Shown here: piece after piece, positions 7,411 through 13,368 of the stretch | Layout of the letters: every line of letters starts with the position of its first letter | How positions within the stretch are numbered: position 1 is the first letter of the stretch | Source: Candidatus Vogelbacteria bacterium | GTDB lineage: Bacteria; Patescibacteria; Paceibacteria; UBA9973; UBA12445 | Length of the DNA stretch: 16,151 nt | Reading direction: 5' to 3' | NCBI GenBank assembly: GCA_016201425.1 | Contig: JACQCW010000005.1 | Span: 1 to 16,151, forward strand | Made by a program: the position numbers and the translations under genes | Notes under the pieces: generated by a model | What the model saw: only the letters and a program-made list of their open reading frames with translations | What the model was told of the DNA's origin: nothing | The model's database searches: none

Positions 7411-7457
7411 GGAGCAAATTTAAAAACGCCCTTTTGGGCTGTTTTTTTATTTGCTCC
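7411..7457. terminator. Long hairpin with bidirectional terminator core
   Basis: GGAGCAAAT (7411-7419) pairs with ATTTGCTCC (7449-7457). Inside it, AAAAAC pairs with GTTTTT, and GCCC/GGGC closes a TTTT loop. The inner part plus the flanking T run (plus strand) or A run is a typical terminator. The outer arms make it longer than needed and its 3' arm overlaps the next hairpin, so alternative folds are possible. Confidence 0.65.
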
Positions 7458-7589
7458 GCGGAGCGACTGAACTGCTTCAGTCGCGGGTAGGATTCGAACA
7501 GCGGAGCTATGTTTTTCGTTAGAAAAACAAGCGAGCTGGTGCCCAGACAATCCGCCGTAGCGGATTAGTCGAGGGAGAAACTCCTACCC
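7453..7589. other. Dense hairpin region with tRNA T-arm-like sequence, candidate structured RNA
   Basis: Successive perfect hairpins occur: GCGACTGAA/TTCAGTCGC (7463-7484), GTTTTTC/GAAAAAC (7511-7528) and AATCCGC/GCGGATT (7549-7566). A long-range stem GGGTAGGA (7485-7492) with TCCTACCC (7582-7589) encloses the last two. GCTCCGC (7453-7459) can pair with its own neighbour, with the 7411 hairpin arm, or with GCGGAGC (7501-7507), so several folds exclude one another. On the minus strand, 17 bases (TTCGAATCCTACCCGCG) are identical to the T arm and acceptor of tRNA-Asn. No complete tRNA can be folded. Between 7256 and 7701 I see no gene. The region may be a non-coding RNA or debris of tRNA genes. 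Confidence 0.45.
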
Positions 7590-7609
7590 ACAGAGCCAGT
7601 CAGTTACCT

Positions 7610-7642
7610 AAAAAAATAACCCCTTTCTCCGGGTGTCTTTTT
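7610..7642. terminator. Weak possible bidirectional terminator
   Basis: A run of seven A, then ACCC pairing with GGGT across a short loop, then TTTTT. The core stem is only four to five base pairs, so this is tentative. Confidence 0.3.
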
Positions 7643-7701
7643 CGTGACTACGTTCTGTGGAGTAAGGTGCCTGAGTTTTTTGTGCGTAGAATTCGAAGAG
7701 G

Positions 7702-8026
7702 TTGAATGTCTCCAAGAAAAAGTTTGTCTTTTTCTTCGTTATTTCTACTTTTGCATTTATGTTTATTTCGAACACACTTTTTGGGTTAGAGGCTAGGGTC
7801 TTCCCTTGGCACGAGAAGTCTTTTCTTGGGAACGGATTCACCCCCAGCCTGGAAGAGTGCGGGATACAAAATTCTTTATCCGATCAAAGTAGTTTTGATA
7901 GGACCATTTAATAATCTCTTCCATGATGATCCACCACCTCCGCTTGTTGCCGCTGTATTTGCTCTCTATTGGTCTATCCTCGCCATAATTCTTCATTACC
8001 TTCTAGGTAAAATAAATTGCCTTTAA
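7702..8026 (+). pseudogene. Two-helix membrane protein split by a frameshift
   Basis: Two overlapping frames each contain half of a plausible membrane protein. The first (TTG 7702 onward, NVSKKKFVFFFVISTFAF) has a transmembrane helix at about residues 8-28, then FGLEARVFPWHEKSFLGNGFTP. The second holds AWKSAGYKILYPIKVVLIGP, DDPPPP and a second helix (LVAAVFALYWSILAIILHYL). Removing one C from the CCCCC run at 7841-7845 joins them into one protein of about 107 residues. The start is uncertain. TTG 7702 is in the right frame but has no spaced ribosome binding site. ATG 7706 sits five bases after GAAGAGG but is in the other frame, so a second small indel near the start is possible. The protein family is not recognised. 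Confidence 0.6.
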
Positions 8027-8038
8027 CTTAGCAAGTGA

Positions 8039-8067
8039 TTGACAGCTACTAATAGCAATGTTATCTT
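8039..8067 (+). promoter_or_regulatory. Promoter of the M23 peptidase gene
   Basis: Perfect TTGACA (8039-8044), a 17-bp spacer and TATCTT (8062-8067) preceded by TGT, giving an extended -10. The predicted leader is about 30 nt and ends with AAGGAGG. Confidence 0.8.
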
Positions 8068-8104
8068 ACGGTGGAACAGGGAACCTTGATAAGGAGGACA
8101 CAGT

Positions 8105-8758
8105 ATGATTTTTCCAGAGCTTAGCGGCAAGAAATTCGGACAGATTAATCTAAACGAATATGCCAATGAGTGGCTGACCAAAAACGCTGATAGGTATAAG
8201 AATGAGATCAATCCTTTTGTTGACCAAGACCTGTGCCAGCGCGTTGTGGATGGGCTTGCCCAAAAGATGGGTGTCGACTTCACCTATGGCGGATATATGG
8301 AACTCAGGGACACGCTCTTTAAAGGTATTCCGGGAGACAACTTCCTGCATCTTGGTGTGGACTTCTTCGTCCCAGCAGGAACGCAAGTGGCGTCTAACGT
8401 GAGGGCTGAGGTGATATTGATTGATGACGATTCCTCACTTGGCGGAGGTTGGGGTCCTAGGGTCATCGTAAGACCGATATGTGGTACAGATGTTTTGCTC
8501 TACGCCCACCTGGATAGAAACATCACATGCAAGGTTGGGGACGTGCTAAAGCCCAGGCAGGTGTTCGCATCTATCGGCAAGAGGCCATACAATGGCGGAT
8601 GGTTGCCTCATCTACACGTCCAAGCGATCGACGGGGACTTTTTCGAAGAACTTCAAAAGAGAAGTATCCATGAACTTGATGGGTATGTAGTTCCTAATGA
8701 TATGTCTAAACTGAAAATTGATTTTCCAAACCCCATGAAATACGTGAGATTAATGTGA
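8105..8758 (+). CDS. M23-family metallopeptidase without signal peptide
   Basis: M23 (LytM/lysostaphin-type) domains are zinc metallopeptidases that usually cut peptidoglycan cross-links. All key residues are visible in this 217-residue protein: HxxxD at H82 and D86 (HLGVD), H135 in LLYAHLD, and HxH at H169 and H171 in PHLHVQ, spaced as in active members. The glycine-rich GWGPRVIVRP strand and GDVLKPRQVFASIG complete the fold. The N-terminal 70 residues are unassigned. No signal peptide or membrane helix is seen, so the enzyme would stay inside the cell unless exported by another route. Cytosolic M23 relatives acting on other substrates are known from fusions with aminotransferases and kinases. 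AAGGAGG eight bases upstream fixes the ATG. The gene is monocistronic with its own terminator. Confidence 0.85.
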   Translation: MIFPELSGKKFGQINLNEYANEWLTKNADRYKNEINPFVDQDLCQRVVDGLAQKMGVDFTYGGYMELRDTLFKGIPGDNFLHLGVDFFVPAGTQVASNVRAEVILIDDDSSLGGGWGPRVIVRPICGTDVLLYAHLDRNITCKVGDVLKPRQVFASIGKRPYNGGWLPHLHVQAIDGDFFEELQKRSIHELDGYVVPNDMSKLKIDFPNPMKYVRLM

Positions 8759-8770
8759 GTATGTAATGGT

Positions 8771-8802
8771 GCCCGTACAAATGTGTACGGGCTTTTATTT
8801 TT
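8771..8802 (+). terminator. Intrinsic terminator after the M23 gene
   Basis: A perfect 9-bp stem (GCCCGTACA with TGTACGGGC) and an AATG loop are followed by TTTTATTTTT. Confidence 0.9.
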
Positions 8803-8829
8803 ATAGTGTAGGAGCTTTTAGGGTAACTA

Positions 8830-8858
8830 TTGACATACATTTACACCTATGCTACAGT
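8830..8858 (+). promoter_or_regulatory. Promoter of the 8922-9719 operon
   Basis: TTGACA (8830-8835), a 17-bp spacer and TACAGT (8853-8858) preceded by TGC, again an extended -10. Confidence 0.75.
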
Positions 8859-8921
8859 TAAAATTAGCAATTGAACTTTGACTGAATATTAAAACAGAAA
8901 CCCTCAAACAAAGGAGGAATC

Positions 8922-9347
8922 GTGAGAACGAGAAAAATGAAACAGTGGCCGGCCAACGATGAGCCCGCAAGCGCTGGAGACTTGATCAAGGAGGTCAAGA
9001 AGGCGATTCGGTTTGCCTATAAGCTCAAGCGTAAAAAGTTAGGTAGAGATATTCCTCTCGCTGGACCAGACGCTCCGGGTGGGGCATGTGTCGGCGAAGG
9101 ATCAGAAATGCTTCGAGCCGAACATCTTAAATTCGCTCAGGAAGATCAGGGCCGTAATGCTCTCGATGAGATTCTGGGAATAGCAATTCGTCTCGGTATT
9201 GAACAGGGTCGGAGAATTATGCTTAAGAGCGATTCTCAAAGATACCTAAATTTTCGTCTTAAGATCTTGCGGGAAAACATGAGGACCATCAAAGAGCATG
9301 CCCATGATCCCGAAATGGTCAAGAGACTGGCCTCTCAGGATCTTTAA
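8922..9347 (+). CDS. Orphan basic helical protein of 141 residues
   Basis: Not recognised. The start is GTG 8922, chosen because AAAGGAGG lies five bases upstream; the next ATG (8937) is too far from it. The protein is strongly basic and mostly helical: KEVKKAIRFAYKLKRKKLG near residues 24-42, and a long C-terminal helix region (NALDEILGIAIRLGIEQGRR onward). A Gly/Pro-rich link (LAGPDAPGGACVGEG) sits between them. No signal peptide or membrane segment is seen. It is first in a two-gene operon with the 9372 gene, 24 bases apart, ending at the 9754 terminator. Nucleic-acid binding is possible from the charge only. Confidence 0.78.
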   Translation: MRTRKMKQWPANDEPASAGDLIKEVKKAIRFAYKLKRKKLGRDIPLAGPDAPGGACVGEGSEMLRAEHLKFAQEDQGRNALDEILGIAIRLGIEQGRRIMLKSDSQRYLNFRLKILRENMRTIKEHAHDPEMVKRLASQDL

Positions 9348-9371
9348 CGACCGATAGAGAGGGGACTTGAA

Positions 9372-9719
9372 ATGGAAAATTTAAATGCACGGGTAGCAGA
9401 AGTTTATGTTGTGTACGATTCGGATTTTGATGGGCTTGTCGGTGAGATTGTTGGGAGGGAAGTCAGCTTTAGAGAGATCACAGAGGGCTCTAGCGGCACA
9501 GACCATTTCTATTCGAATGTTCGCAGTGAGCCGGATTTCGGAGGATACAAACCTGAGACGACGCGGGAGCAGATTCAAGGCTGGTTTAATTCTAGTACAG
9601 AGCAGGCCCAGAACTGGATCGATGGCAAATCTTCGTCCGTTGGTATCCCATACGTTCTCCAGTGGCTTTGTGTCCATGGACACATTAAGCCTGGCAACTA
9701 CCTCATCCGGGTAAGTTGA
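9372..9719 (+). CDS. Orphan acidic protein of 115 residues
   Basis: Not recognised. An acidic, soluble protein opening with a beta-strand-like segment (RVAEVYVVYDSDFDGLVGEIVG), followed by a Ser/Thr-rich middle and a C-terminal WLCVHGHIKPGNYLIRVS. GAGGGG nine to ten bases before the ATG serves as ribosome binding site. It is the second gene of the operon started at 8830. An acidic protein encoded next to a basic one could mean the two bind each other, which is a guess from composition only. Confidence 0.75.
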   Translation: MENLNARVAEVYVVYDSDFDGLVGEIVGREVSFREITEGSSGTDHFYSNVRSEPDFGGYKPETTREQIQGWFNSSTEQAQNWIDGKSSSVGIPYVLQWLCVHGHIKPGNYLIRVS

Positions 9720-9753
9720 TGGAAAGTCTAAATAGTGTTAACGATCAAACAAC

Positions 9754-9788
9754 CCCCATCGGCTTCGGCTGGTGGGGCTTTTTCTTTT
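9754..9788 (+). terminator. Intrinsic terminator of the 8922-9719 operon
   Basis: CCCCATC (9754-9760) pairs with GGTGGGG (9771-9777) with one G-T wobble, followed by CTTTTTCTTTT. Confidence 0.8.
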
Positions 9789-9877
9789 GTCTATAGGTGT
9801 TAAATTGACGTAATATACAAATGCAAAAAATAGCTACAAAGACATTAATCTAAAAGCAGTTTCTCGGGGATTTAAAC

Positions 9878-9927
9878 TTGACTCTTTAATAGTTCTATTG
9901 TAGTCTTTTAACAGATTATGGTAGTCT
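9878..9927 (+). promoter_or_regulatory. Promoter region of the GNAT-oxygenase operon
   Basis: Two overlapping candidates share the box TAGTCT. One is TTGACT (9878-9883), 17 bp, TAGTCT (9901-9906). The other is TTGTAG (9898-9903), 18 bp, TAGTCT (9922-9927), the latter preceded by TGG as an extended -10. The second lies 34 bases before the ATG. Both -10 boxes are weak, so activity may depend on the extended element or on an activator. Confidence 0.45.
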
Positions 9928-9960
9928 TGAAAATTAATTAGGCGAACAAGGAGGAAGAAC

Positions 9961-11004
9961 ATGACGTTATTGACGGAAGATATGCATGATCCAGCCCATC
10001 GGTTTGTGAAGACGGAATCTTTGCGCACGGCTTACTTGCATTATGATGAGAGTCGAAATCCCACTGCAAAGAACTACGTGACACTTCCACATGGAGGCCT
10101 TGAGCTTGGTATAGTTTCAAGTGCTGACCCTTTTATCGCGCGCGCCATCTCTTCGCTTTTGACTCGTTCGCTAGAAGAGGCGCGTTGCGACAAGGGCGGG
10201 TATTTACCATCGGAAGTTGTCAGGCGAGTTCAACGAGATATTATTTCTCCTGAAGGTGTTGCGAATCTTTGGGGTGTTGCAGGACACCGTTTTGTTCTTG
10301 CGCGCCGCTTTGATGCAGAGACTCATGAGATTCTCGCGACTATTCTGGTTGGCAGAAGCAAGGATACGATATTCTTTTTTACTGGACGATACAATAATCT
10401 TCGTTATTCAACACTTGTTGACGATGTTGACTTCAATCAACCTGATAACGGTGATCCAACACATCGCTGGTTTGATCGTTTTGCGTTTCCTGATATTCAG
10501 CACTTCAAGCCAAACATGTATCACCATATCGCGAATTTTGTGGTGAGTCCTGATCACCGTCAGAAGGGGATCGCAAGACTCTTCTTGGAGAACATTGTTC
10601 GTTACTATAGTCGGGCGGTACTAGATCAGCACAATTATCCGATTGAACATTCACAGCATCTTCTGTGTGGCGTTGGTTTCTGGCAGATTGGTGATCCTCC
10701 GTGGCTTGCACGTATGAAGAAGCTTGGTTTCTATCGGCGCTGGGGCGCGGAGAGTTTCTTTGTCGAGCACGATTGGGCTCCACTACCACTAACCATCATG
10801 AACGGACAGCAGATCGACAATGTGGCATATAACCACATGTATGGCCTGCCAGAATGCTATGGTGACGATCAGCTGCCGCATCCAAGCGGCAACCACTTGT
10901 TTGAGCGAGTTCCTGAAGTCGTTCGACTTACTGAAGACCCAAGGGCGAAGCTACAATACTTTCAAGCGATGCTGGACTTCGTTCAATCAGACAAAGGAGA
11001 GTAA
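9961..11004 (+). CDS. GNAT-family N-acetyltransferase, large version
   Basis: GNAT enzymes move an acyl group from acyl-CoA to an amine. In this 347-residue protein the acetyl-CoA-binding motif A is clear at about 190-215: the strand HIANFVVSPDH followed by RQKGIARLFLENIV, with RxxGxA at R200, G203 and A205. The preceding strand region (ILATILVGRSKDTIFFF, about 125-141) fits the core sheet, and a later LARMKKLGFYRRWG resembles the closing GNAT strand. About 120 N-terminal and 90 C-terminal residues have no match that I recognise; most GNATs are about 150-200 residues, so these may bind a large substrate. ATG 9961 has AAGGAGG six bases upstream. The oxygenase gene starts two bases after the stop, so the two proteins probably share a pathway. 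The substrate is unknown. Confidence 0.75.
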   Translation: MTLLTEDMHDPAHRFVKTESLRTAYLHYDESRNPTAKNYVTLPHGGLELGIVSSADPFIARAISSLLTRSLEEARCDKGGYLPSEVVRRVQRDIISPEGVANLWGVAGHRFVLARRFDAETHEILATILVGRSKDTIFFFTGRYNNLRYSTLVDDVDFNQPDNGDPTHRWFDRFAFPDIQHFKPNMYHHIANFVVSPDHRQKGIARLFLENIVRYYSRAVLDQHNYPIEHSQHLLCGVGFWQIGDPPWLARMKKLGFYRRWGAESFFVEHDWAPLPLTIMNGQQIDNVAYNHMYGLPECYGDDQLPHPSGNHLFERVPEVVRLTEDPRAKLQYFQAMLDFVQSDKGE

Positions 11005-11006
11005 GT

Positions 11007-11870
11007 ATGCAAACATGGATTAAGAAGATACATACAATCGAATCTCAAAAGCGTGAAATGTTCACAGGCGAGGGTGCCTATCATGGTTCAACAAAACAAA
11101 AGCCGAAGAGTCAGGACAAACCTCTCGTTGAGGTTGTCTCAGAGGCAAGGCCCACGACGCTCGAGCAATATATACAGACTGGTAACAAAACGATTCAATC
11201 TTTTGATGCAAAGTTTCCAAATCGATATCGCTTGGTCGAACAACTCGCTGTTCCTTCACAAGAGGCGGTTCGTGACGATGGAGTGACCTTTTGTTGGTGT
11301 CCGTTCGAAGAGGCCTTGCGCGAAGCCGGGCCAGTCACACGAGAGGTTCTCACTGGTATGCAGGAGTATCTCTCGGGGAAGAAGCGCCATGTTTACATCG
11401 ACTCAAAGATTCAATACTTTGAGCCGGGAGATTTGCCTGTCGACAGCAAGCTATGGCATGTCGATGGAAGTATTGCCGTGCGCGATGACCGTGTAAAACA
11501 GCTTGGCGCCTCTATCCTCCATGATATGCGAGCTCGCTTCGAACACGAAAGCCCGCCCGTCTACATGGCGTATCAGTCCTCGGGTCATTGTGCAACACAG
11601 TTCTTGGATCAACCTTTGAGTCTTCGTCTCCCTGAATTGATACCGAGTTTCGATCAGCTTGATGCTCAGGTTTCATCGCTCCATCTGAATGCAATCGAAC
11701 ATCCAGCGGGAGCCATCGTTTCCTTTGATGGTCTCAGTCTCCATAGGGCAGTTCATGCCGCTACATTTGGCTGGAGACTTTGGATCAGATGTACGGAGAC
11801 GGATGTTGAGATTCACCCCAACGAGTCAATTTTGGAATGTTATGGGACAGTTTTTCAGTGTCGAAAATAA
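11007..11870 (+). CDS. Probable Fe(II)/2-oxoglutarate-dependent oxygenase-like protein
   Basis: The protein (287 residues) carries the facial-triad pattern of the jelly-roll oxygenases: HxD at H151 and D153 (KLWHVDGS), a distal His at H246 (GLSLHRAVHA; H250 is an alternative), and Arg at R257 or R261 (GWRLWIR), which could hold the 2-oxoglutarate carboxylate. The order and the PAGAIVSFDG strand before the distal His fit the fold. I infer the class from these residues; I do not recognise a precise family. The first 60 residues are polar and Lys-rich, probably flexible. The ribosome binding site AAAGGAGAG lies inside the end of the GNAT gene, and the start is two bases after its stop, so translation is coupled. 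A hydroxylation step paired with acetylation is a reasonable guess. Confidence 0.6.
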   Translation: MQTWIKKIHTIESQKREMFTGEGAYHGSTKQKPKSQDKPLVEVVSEARPTTLEQYIQTGNKTIQSFDAKFPNRYRLVEQLAVPSQEAVRDDGVTFCWCPFEEALREAGPVTREVLTGMQEYLSGKKRHVYIDSKIQYFEPGDLPVDSKLWHVDGSIAVRDDRVKQLGASILHDMRARFEHESPPVYMAYQSSGHCATQFLDQPLSLRLPELIPSFDQLDAQVSSLHLNAIEHPAGAIVSFDGLSLHRAVHAATFGWRLWIRCTETDVEIHPNESILECYGTVFQCRK

Positions 11871-11897
11871 GTCTATGAAATTCACGTAATCGATTTT

Positions 11898-11927
11898 GGC
11901 CCTTGGCGAAAGCTAAAGGCCTTTTTT
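11898..11927 (+). terminator. Intrinsic terminator of the GNAT-oxygenase operon
   Basis: GGCC and TTGGC pair with GCTAA and GGCC around a GAAA tetraloop (one C-A mismatch, one G-T wobble), followed by six T. Confidence 0.8.
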
Positions 11928-11934
11928 ATTAAGC

Positions 11935-11966
11935 GAGTAAAATAAAACCGTCTCATTCGAGACGGT
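11935..11966 (-). terminator. Intrinsic terminator of the 11972-12286 gene
   Basis: On the minus strand a perfect 8-bp stem (ACCGTCTC with GAGACGGT) and a GAAT loop are followed by TTTATTTTA. It faces the plus-strand terminator at 11898-11927, so the two convergent units end separately. Confidence 0.8.
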
Positions 11967-11971
11967 GGAGG

Positions 11972-12286
11972 CTAACTTCGCTTGGGTTTTACTGGAGTGA
12001 TATTCTCTGGAACTTTCCTTCTTGGGGCCCCCCAATTTTCCATTAAGCGAACACAGACGCCTGCGATCTTACGAGCTGCCTCCAGATCGGCTGGATTTAC
12101 TTTCGTCCCAGCTACTAAATTATCTTGAGTGATATACCAGCCGTCATCCGCTAGTTGAAGTAGCTTCTTAATAACACGCATTTCGTCGCTCGGGGGTAAA
12201 GATGGATCCTGGGGCCATTTGGTATCCTGGAATTTTCTTTCCCCATCTATCAGTTCGTAAACTTTCTTTCGACTTAGTTTCGACAT
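11972..12286 (-). CDS. Orphan protein of 104 residues with phage-like IDxERxxQDxKW motif
   Basis: The N-terminal part reads VYELIDGERKFQDTKWP (residues about 9-25). The pattern I-D-x-E-R-x-x-Q-D-x-K-W resembles the opening of small hypothetical proteins common in phages and mobile regions, usually followed by a helical bundle; here LEAARKIAGVCVRLMENWG (about 69-87) is such a helix. Some of those relatives have been compared with MazG-type nucleotide pyrophosphohydrolases, but the catalytic EExxE-type residues are not evident here, so no function is claimed. The C-terminus is basic. ATG 12286 has a perfect AAGGAGGTGA upstream. Single gene with promoter 12331-12359 and terminator 11935-11966, facing the GNAT-oxygenase operon tail to tail. 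Confidence 0.75.
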   Translation of the reverse strand: MSKLSRKKVYELIDGERKFQDTKWPQDPSLPPSDEMRVIKKLLQLADDGWYITQDNLVAGTKVNPADLEAARKIAGVCVRLMENWGAPRRKVPENITPVKPKRS

Positions 12287-12330
12287 TATTTCACCTCCTT
12301 AAAACTTAAAAGGGCTCAAAAACTTTTTCC

Positions 12331-12359
12331 ATGGTAGCAGTTTTGCAATAGAAGATCAA
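12331..12359 (-). promoter_or_regulatory. Probable promoter of the 11972-12286 gene
   Basis: Minus strand: TTGATC (12354-12359), a 17-bp spacer and TACCAT (12331-12336) preceded by TGC as an extended -10. Confidence 0.55.
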
Positions 12360-12365
12360 TTTATC

Positions 12366-12394
12366 TTTACAGAATGGTCAAAAAGTGTTAGCTT
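12366..12394 (+). promoter_or_regulatory. Probable promoter of the 12441-13228 operon
   Basis: TTTACA (12366-12371), a 17-bp spacer and TAGCTT (12389-12394) preceded by TGT. The element closely resembles the one at 13292-13320, including the bases just after each box. Confidence 0.55.
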
Positions 12395-12440
12395 GGACTC
12401 GGAATATTTTTTGTTTTTTTAAAATCAAAGGAGGAGCTGC

Positions 12441-12800
12441 ATGTGGTCAATTTCTGAGACTGTAAATAATGTACGGATTACTAAGAAGTGCGCCAGGGAA
12501 CTATTTAAGGCACAGGACTATGAGGAAGAACTCTGGAGTAGTCTTGAGTACGTTACATCTGAAGGTAACCTTTACTTCAATCCAGATCACAATGAGCACA
12601 TGGATTATCTTGGTACTCATGATAATATGACTGAAATTCTGAAGAGGCATAAAGTTAAGGGTGATATCTGTTTTGGTAGTCTGGAAGGAGATGACGAGGG
12701 CTCATTCTGGGGTTACCGTTTTGATGGGAAGGGCGGCATGGTTAAGCTGTCGGGTGAAGTCGTCTATACTGAAGTCGAGAAGACGGGACAAGGAGGATGA
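12441..12800 (+). CDS. Orphan acidic protein of 119 residues
   Basis: Not recognised. Acidic and soluble, with a helical N-terminal half (ITKKCARELFKAQDYEEELW) and a beta-rich C-terminal half (DICFGSLEGDDEGSFWGYRF ... VKLSGEVVYTEVE) rich in Gly and aromatic residues, which suggests a small alpha-plus-beta domain. AAAGGAGG six bases before ATG 12441 fixes the start. Its stop TGA (12798-12800) lies within the start region of the next gene, so the two are coupled. No signal peptide is seen. Confidence 0.78.
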   Translation: MWSISETVNNVRITKKCARELFKAQDYEEELWSSLEYVTSEGNLYFNPDHNEHMDYLGTHDNMTEILKRHKVKGDICFGSLEGDDEGSFWGYRFDGKGGMVKLSGEVVYTEVEKTGQGG

Positions 12801-12805
12801 TCTTT

Positions 12806-13228
12806 TTGATCAAAGTAAAGATTCAGTGGGTTACTTATACAGAGGGGAAAATTCTAGAACCTTATGTTCAAGCTTTGCAAAAAAGAAATATGTTAGAAAT
12901 TGCTGGGCCCGTACCATTCGAGCTGGCTGAAAATCTTGTGATGCCTCGAATCGAATACGATAATGGCGACGGTATTCGGCGGCGTGAGGAAGGATTATTC
13001 AATTGCACTGAGGTGTTGCAAAAACTTCTGAGCATAAAAAAATCCAAGGTGTGGAGCCGGCGCGAAATTATTGAGATGTGGCCGCAGGCTGCCGGAGAGC
13101 TTAGGGGTTTCAAGAGGGCTCTTGAGGTGAGGGCAGGCATTACGGCATCTCAACTGGATATGGCTCTGCAGCTTGCCGAAAAAGAGTTCAAGCGGCTGTT
13201 GGGGAGGTCAAAAACACCAAAAGAATAA
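12806..13228 (+). CDS. Orphan protein of about 140 residues, coupled to the 12441 gene
   Basis: Not recognised. The frame opens at ATG 12797, which overlaps the upstream stop (ATGA). However, AAGGAGG (12790-12796) touches that ATG with no spacing and could not position a ribosome on it. TTG 12806, in the same frame and nine bases from AGGAGG, fits better and is chosen here; the ATG remains possible. The N-terminal half has strands (IKVKIQWVTYTEGKILEPYV). The C-terminal half is helical and basic (VLQKLLSIKKSKVWSRREIIEMW ... LDMALQLAEKEFKRLLG) and could be a small DNA- or protein-binding helical domain. It ends at the 13255 terminator. Confidence 0.75.
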   Translation: MIKVKIQWVTYTEGKILEPYVQALQKRNMLEIAGPVPFELAENLVMPRIEYDNGDGIRRREEGLFNCTEVLQKLLSIKKSKVWSRREIIEMWPQAAGELRGFKRALEVRAGITASQLDMALQLAEKEFKRLLGRSKTPKE

Positions 13229-13254
13229 AGTTATCGAAAATAGAAACAGGGTCC

Positions 13255-13285
13255 CCAGTGTTACACAACACTGGTTTTTTCTTTT
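13255..13285 (+). terminator. Intrinsic terminator of the 12441-13228 operon
   Basis: A perfect 8-bp stem (CCAGTGTT with AACACTGG) and an ACAC loop are followed by TTTTTTCTTTT. Confidence 0.9.
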
Positions 13286-13291
13286 CATCAC

Positions 13292-13320
13292 TTTACGGAA
13301 TTATCGGGAACTGTTAGTTT
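13292..13320 (+). promoter_or_regulatory. Probable promoter of the 13369 gene
   Basis: TTTACG (13292-13297), a 17-bp spacer and TAGTTT (13315-13320) preceded by TGT. The -10 is far from consensus; the case rests on the extended element, exact spacing and likeness to the 12366 promoter. Confidence 0.5.
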
Positions 13321-13368
13321 GGGGGAGGACTAGGACATTGATTAATTGAAATTCAAAGGAGGTGTCAG

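Noticed and set aside
1574..7500. tRNA-Asn end and its copy at 7482-7498 as left and right att sites of an integrated element
   Set aside because: The copies are inverted relative to each other, and no integrase lies between. Att sites of an integrated element should be direct repeats.
7482..7590. A functional tRNA or tmRNA around the T-arm-like sequence
   Set aside because: No matching acceptor, D or anticodon stems can be built on either strand, and the T stem itself is broken.
7608..7841. Minus-strand 77-codon frame
   Set aside because: Overlaps the clearer plus-strand membrane protein and has no expression signals.
9381..9683. Minus-strand 100-codon frame and the plus-strand 9406-9714 frame
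   Set aside because: Both are shadows of the 9372 gene, which has the ribosome binding site, operon position and terminator.
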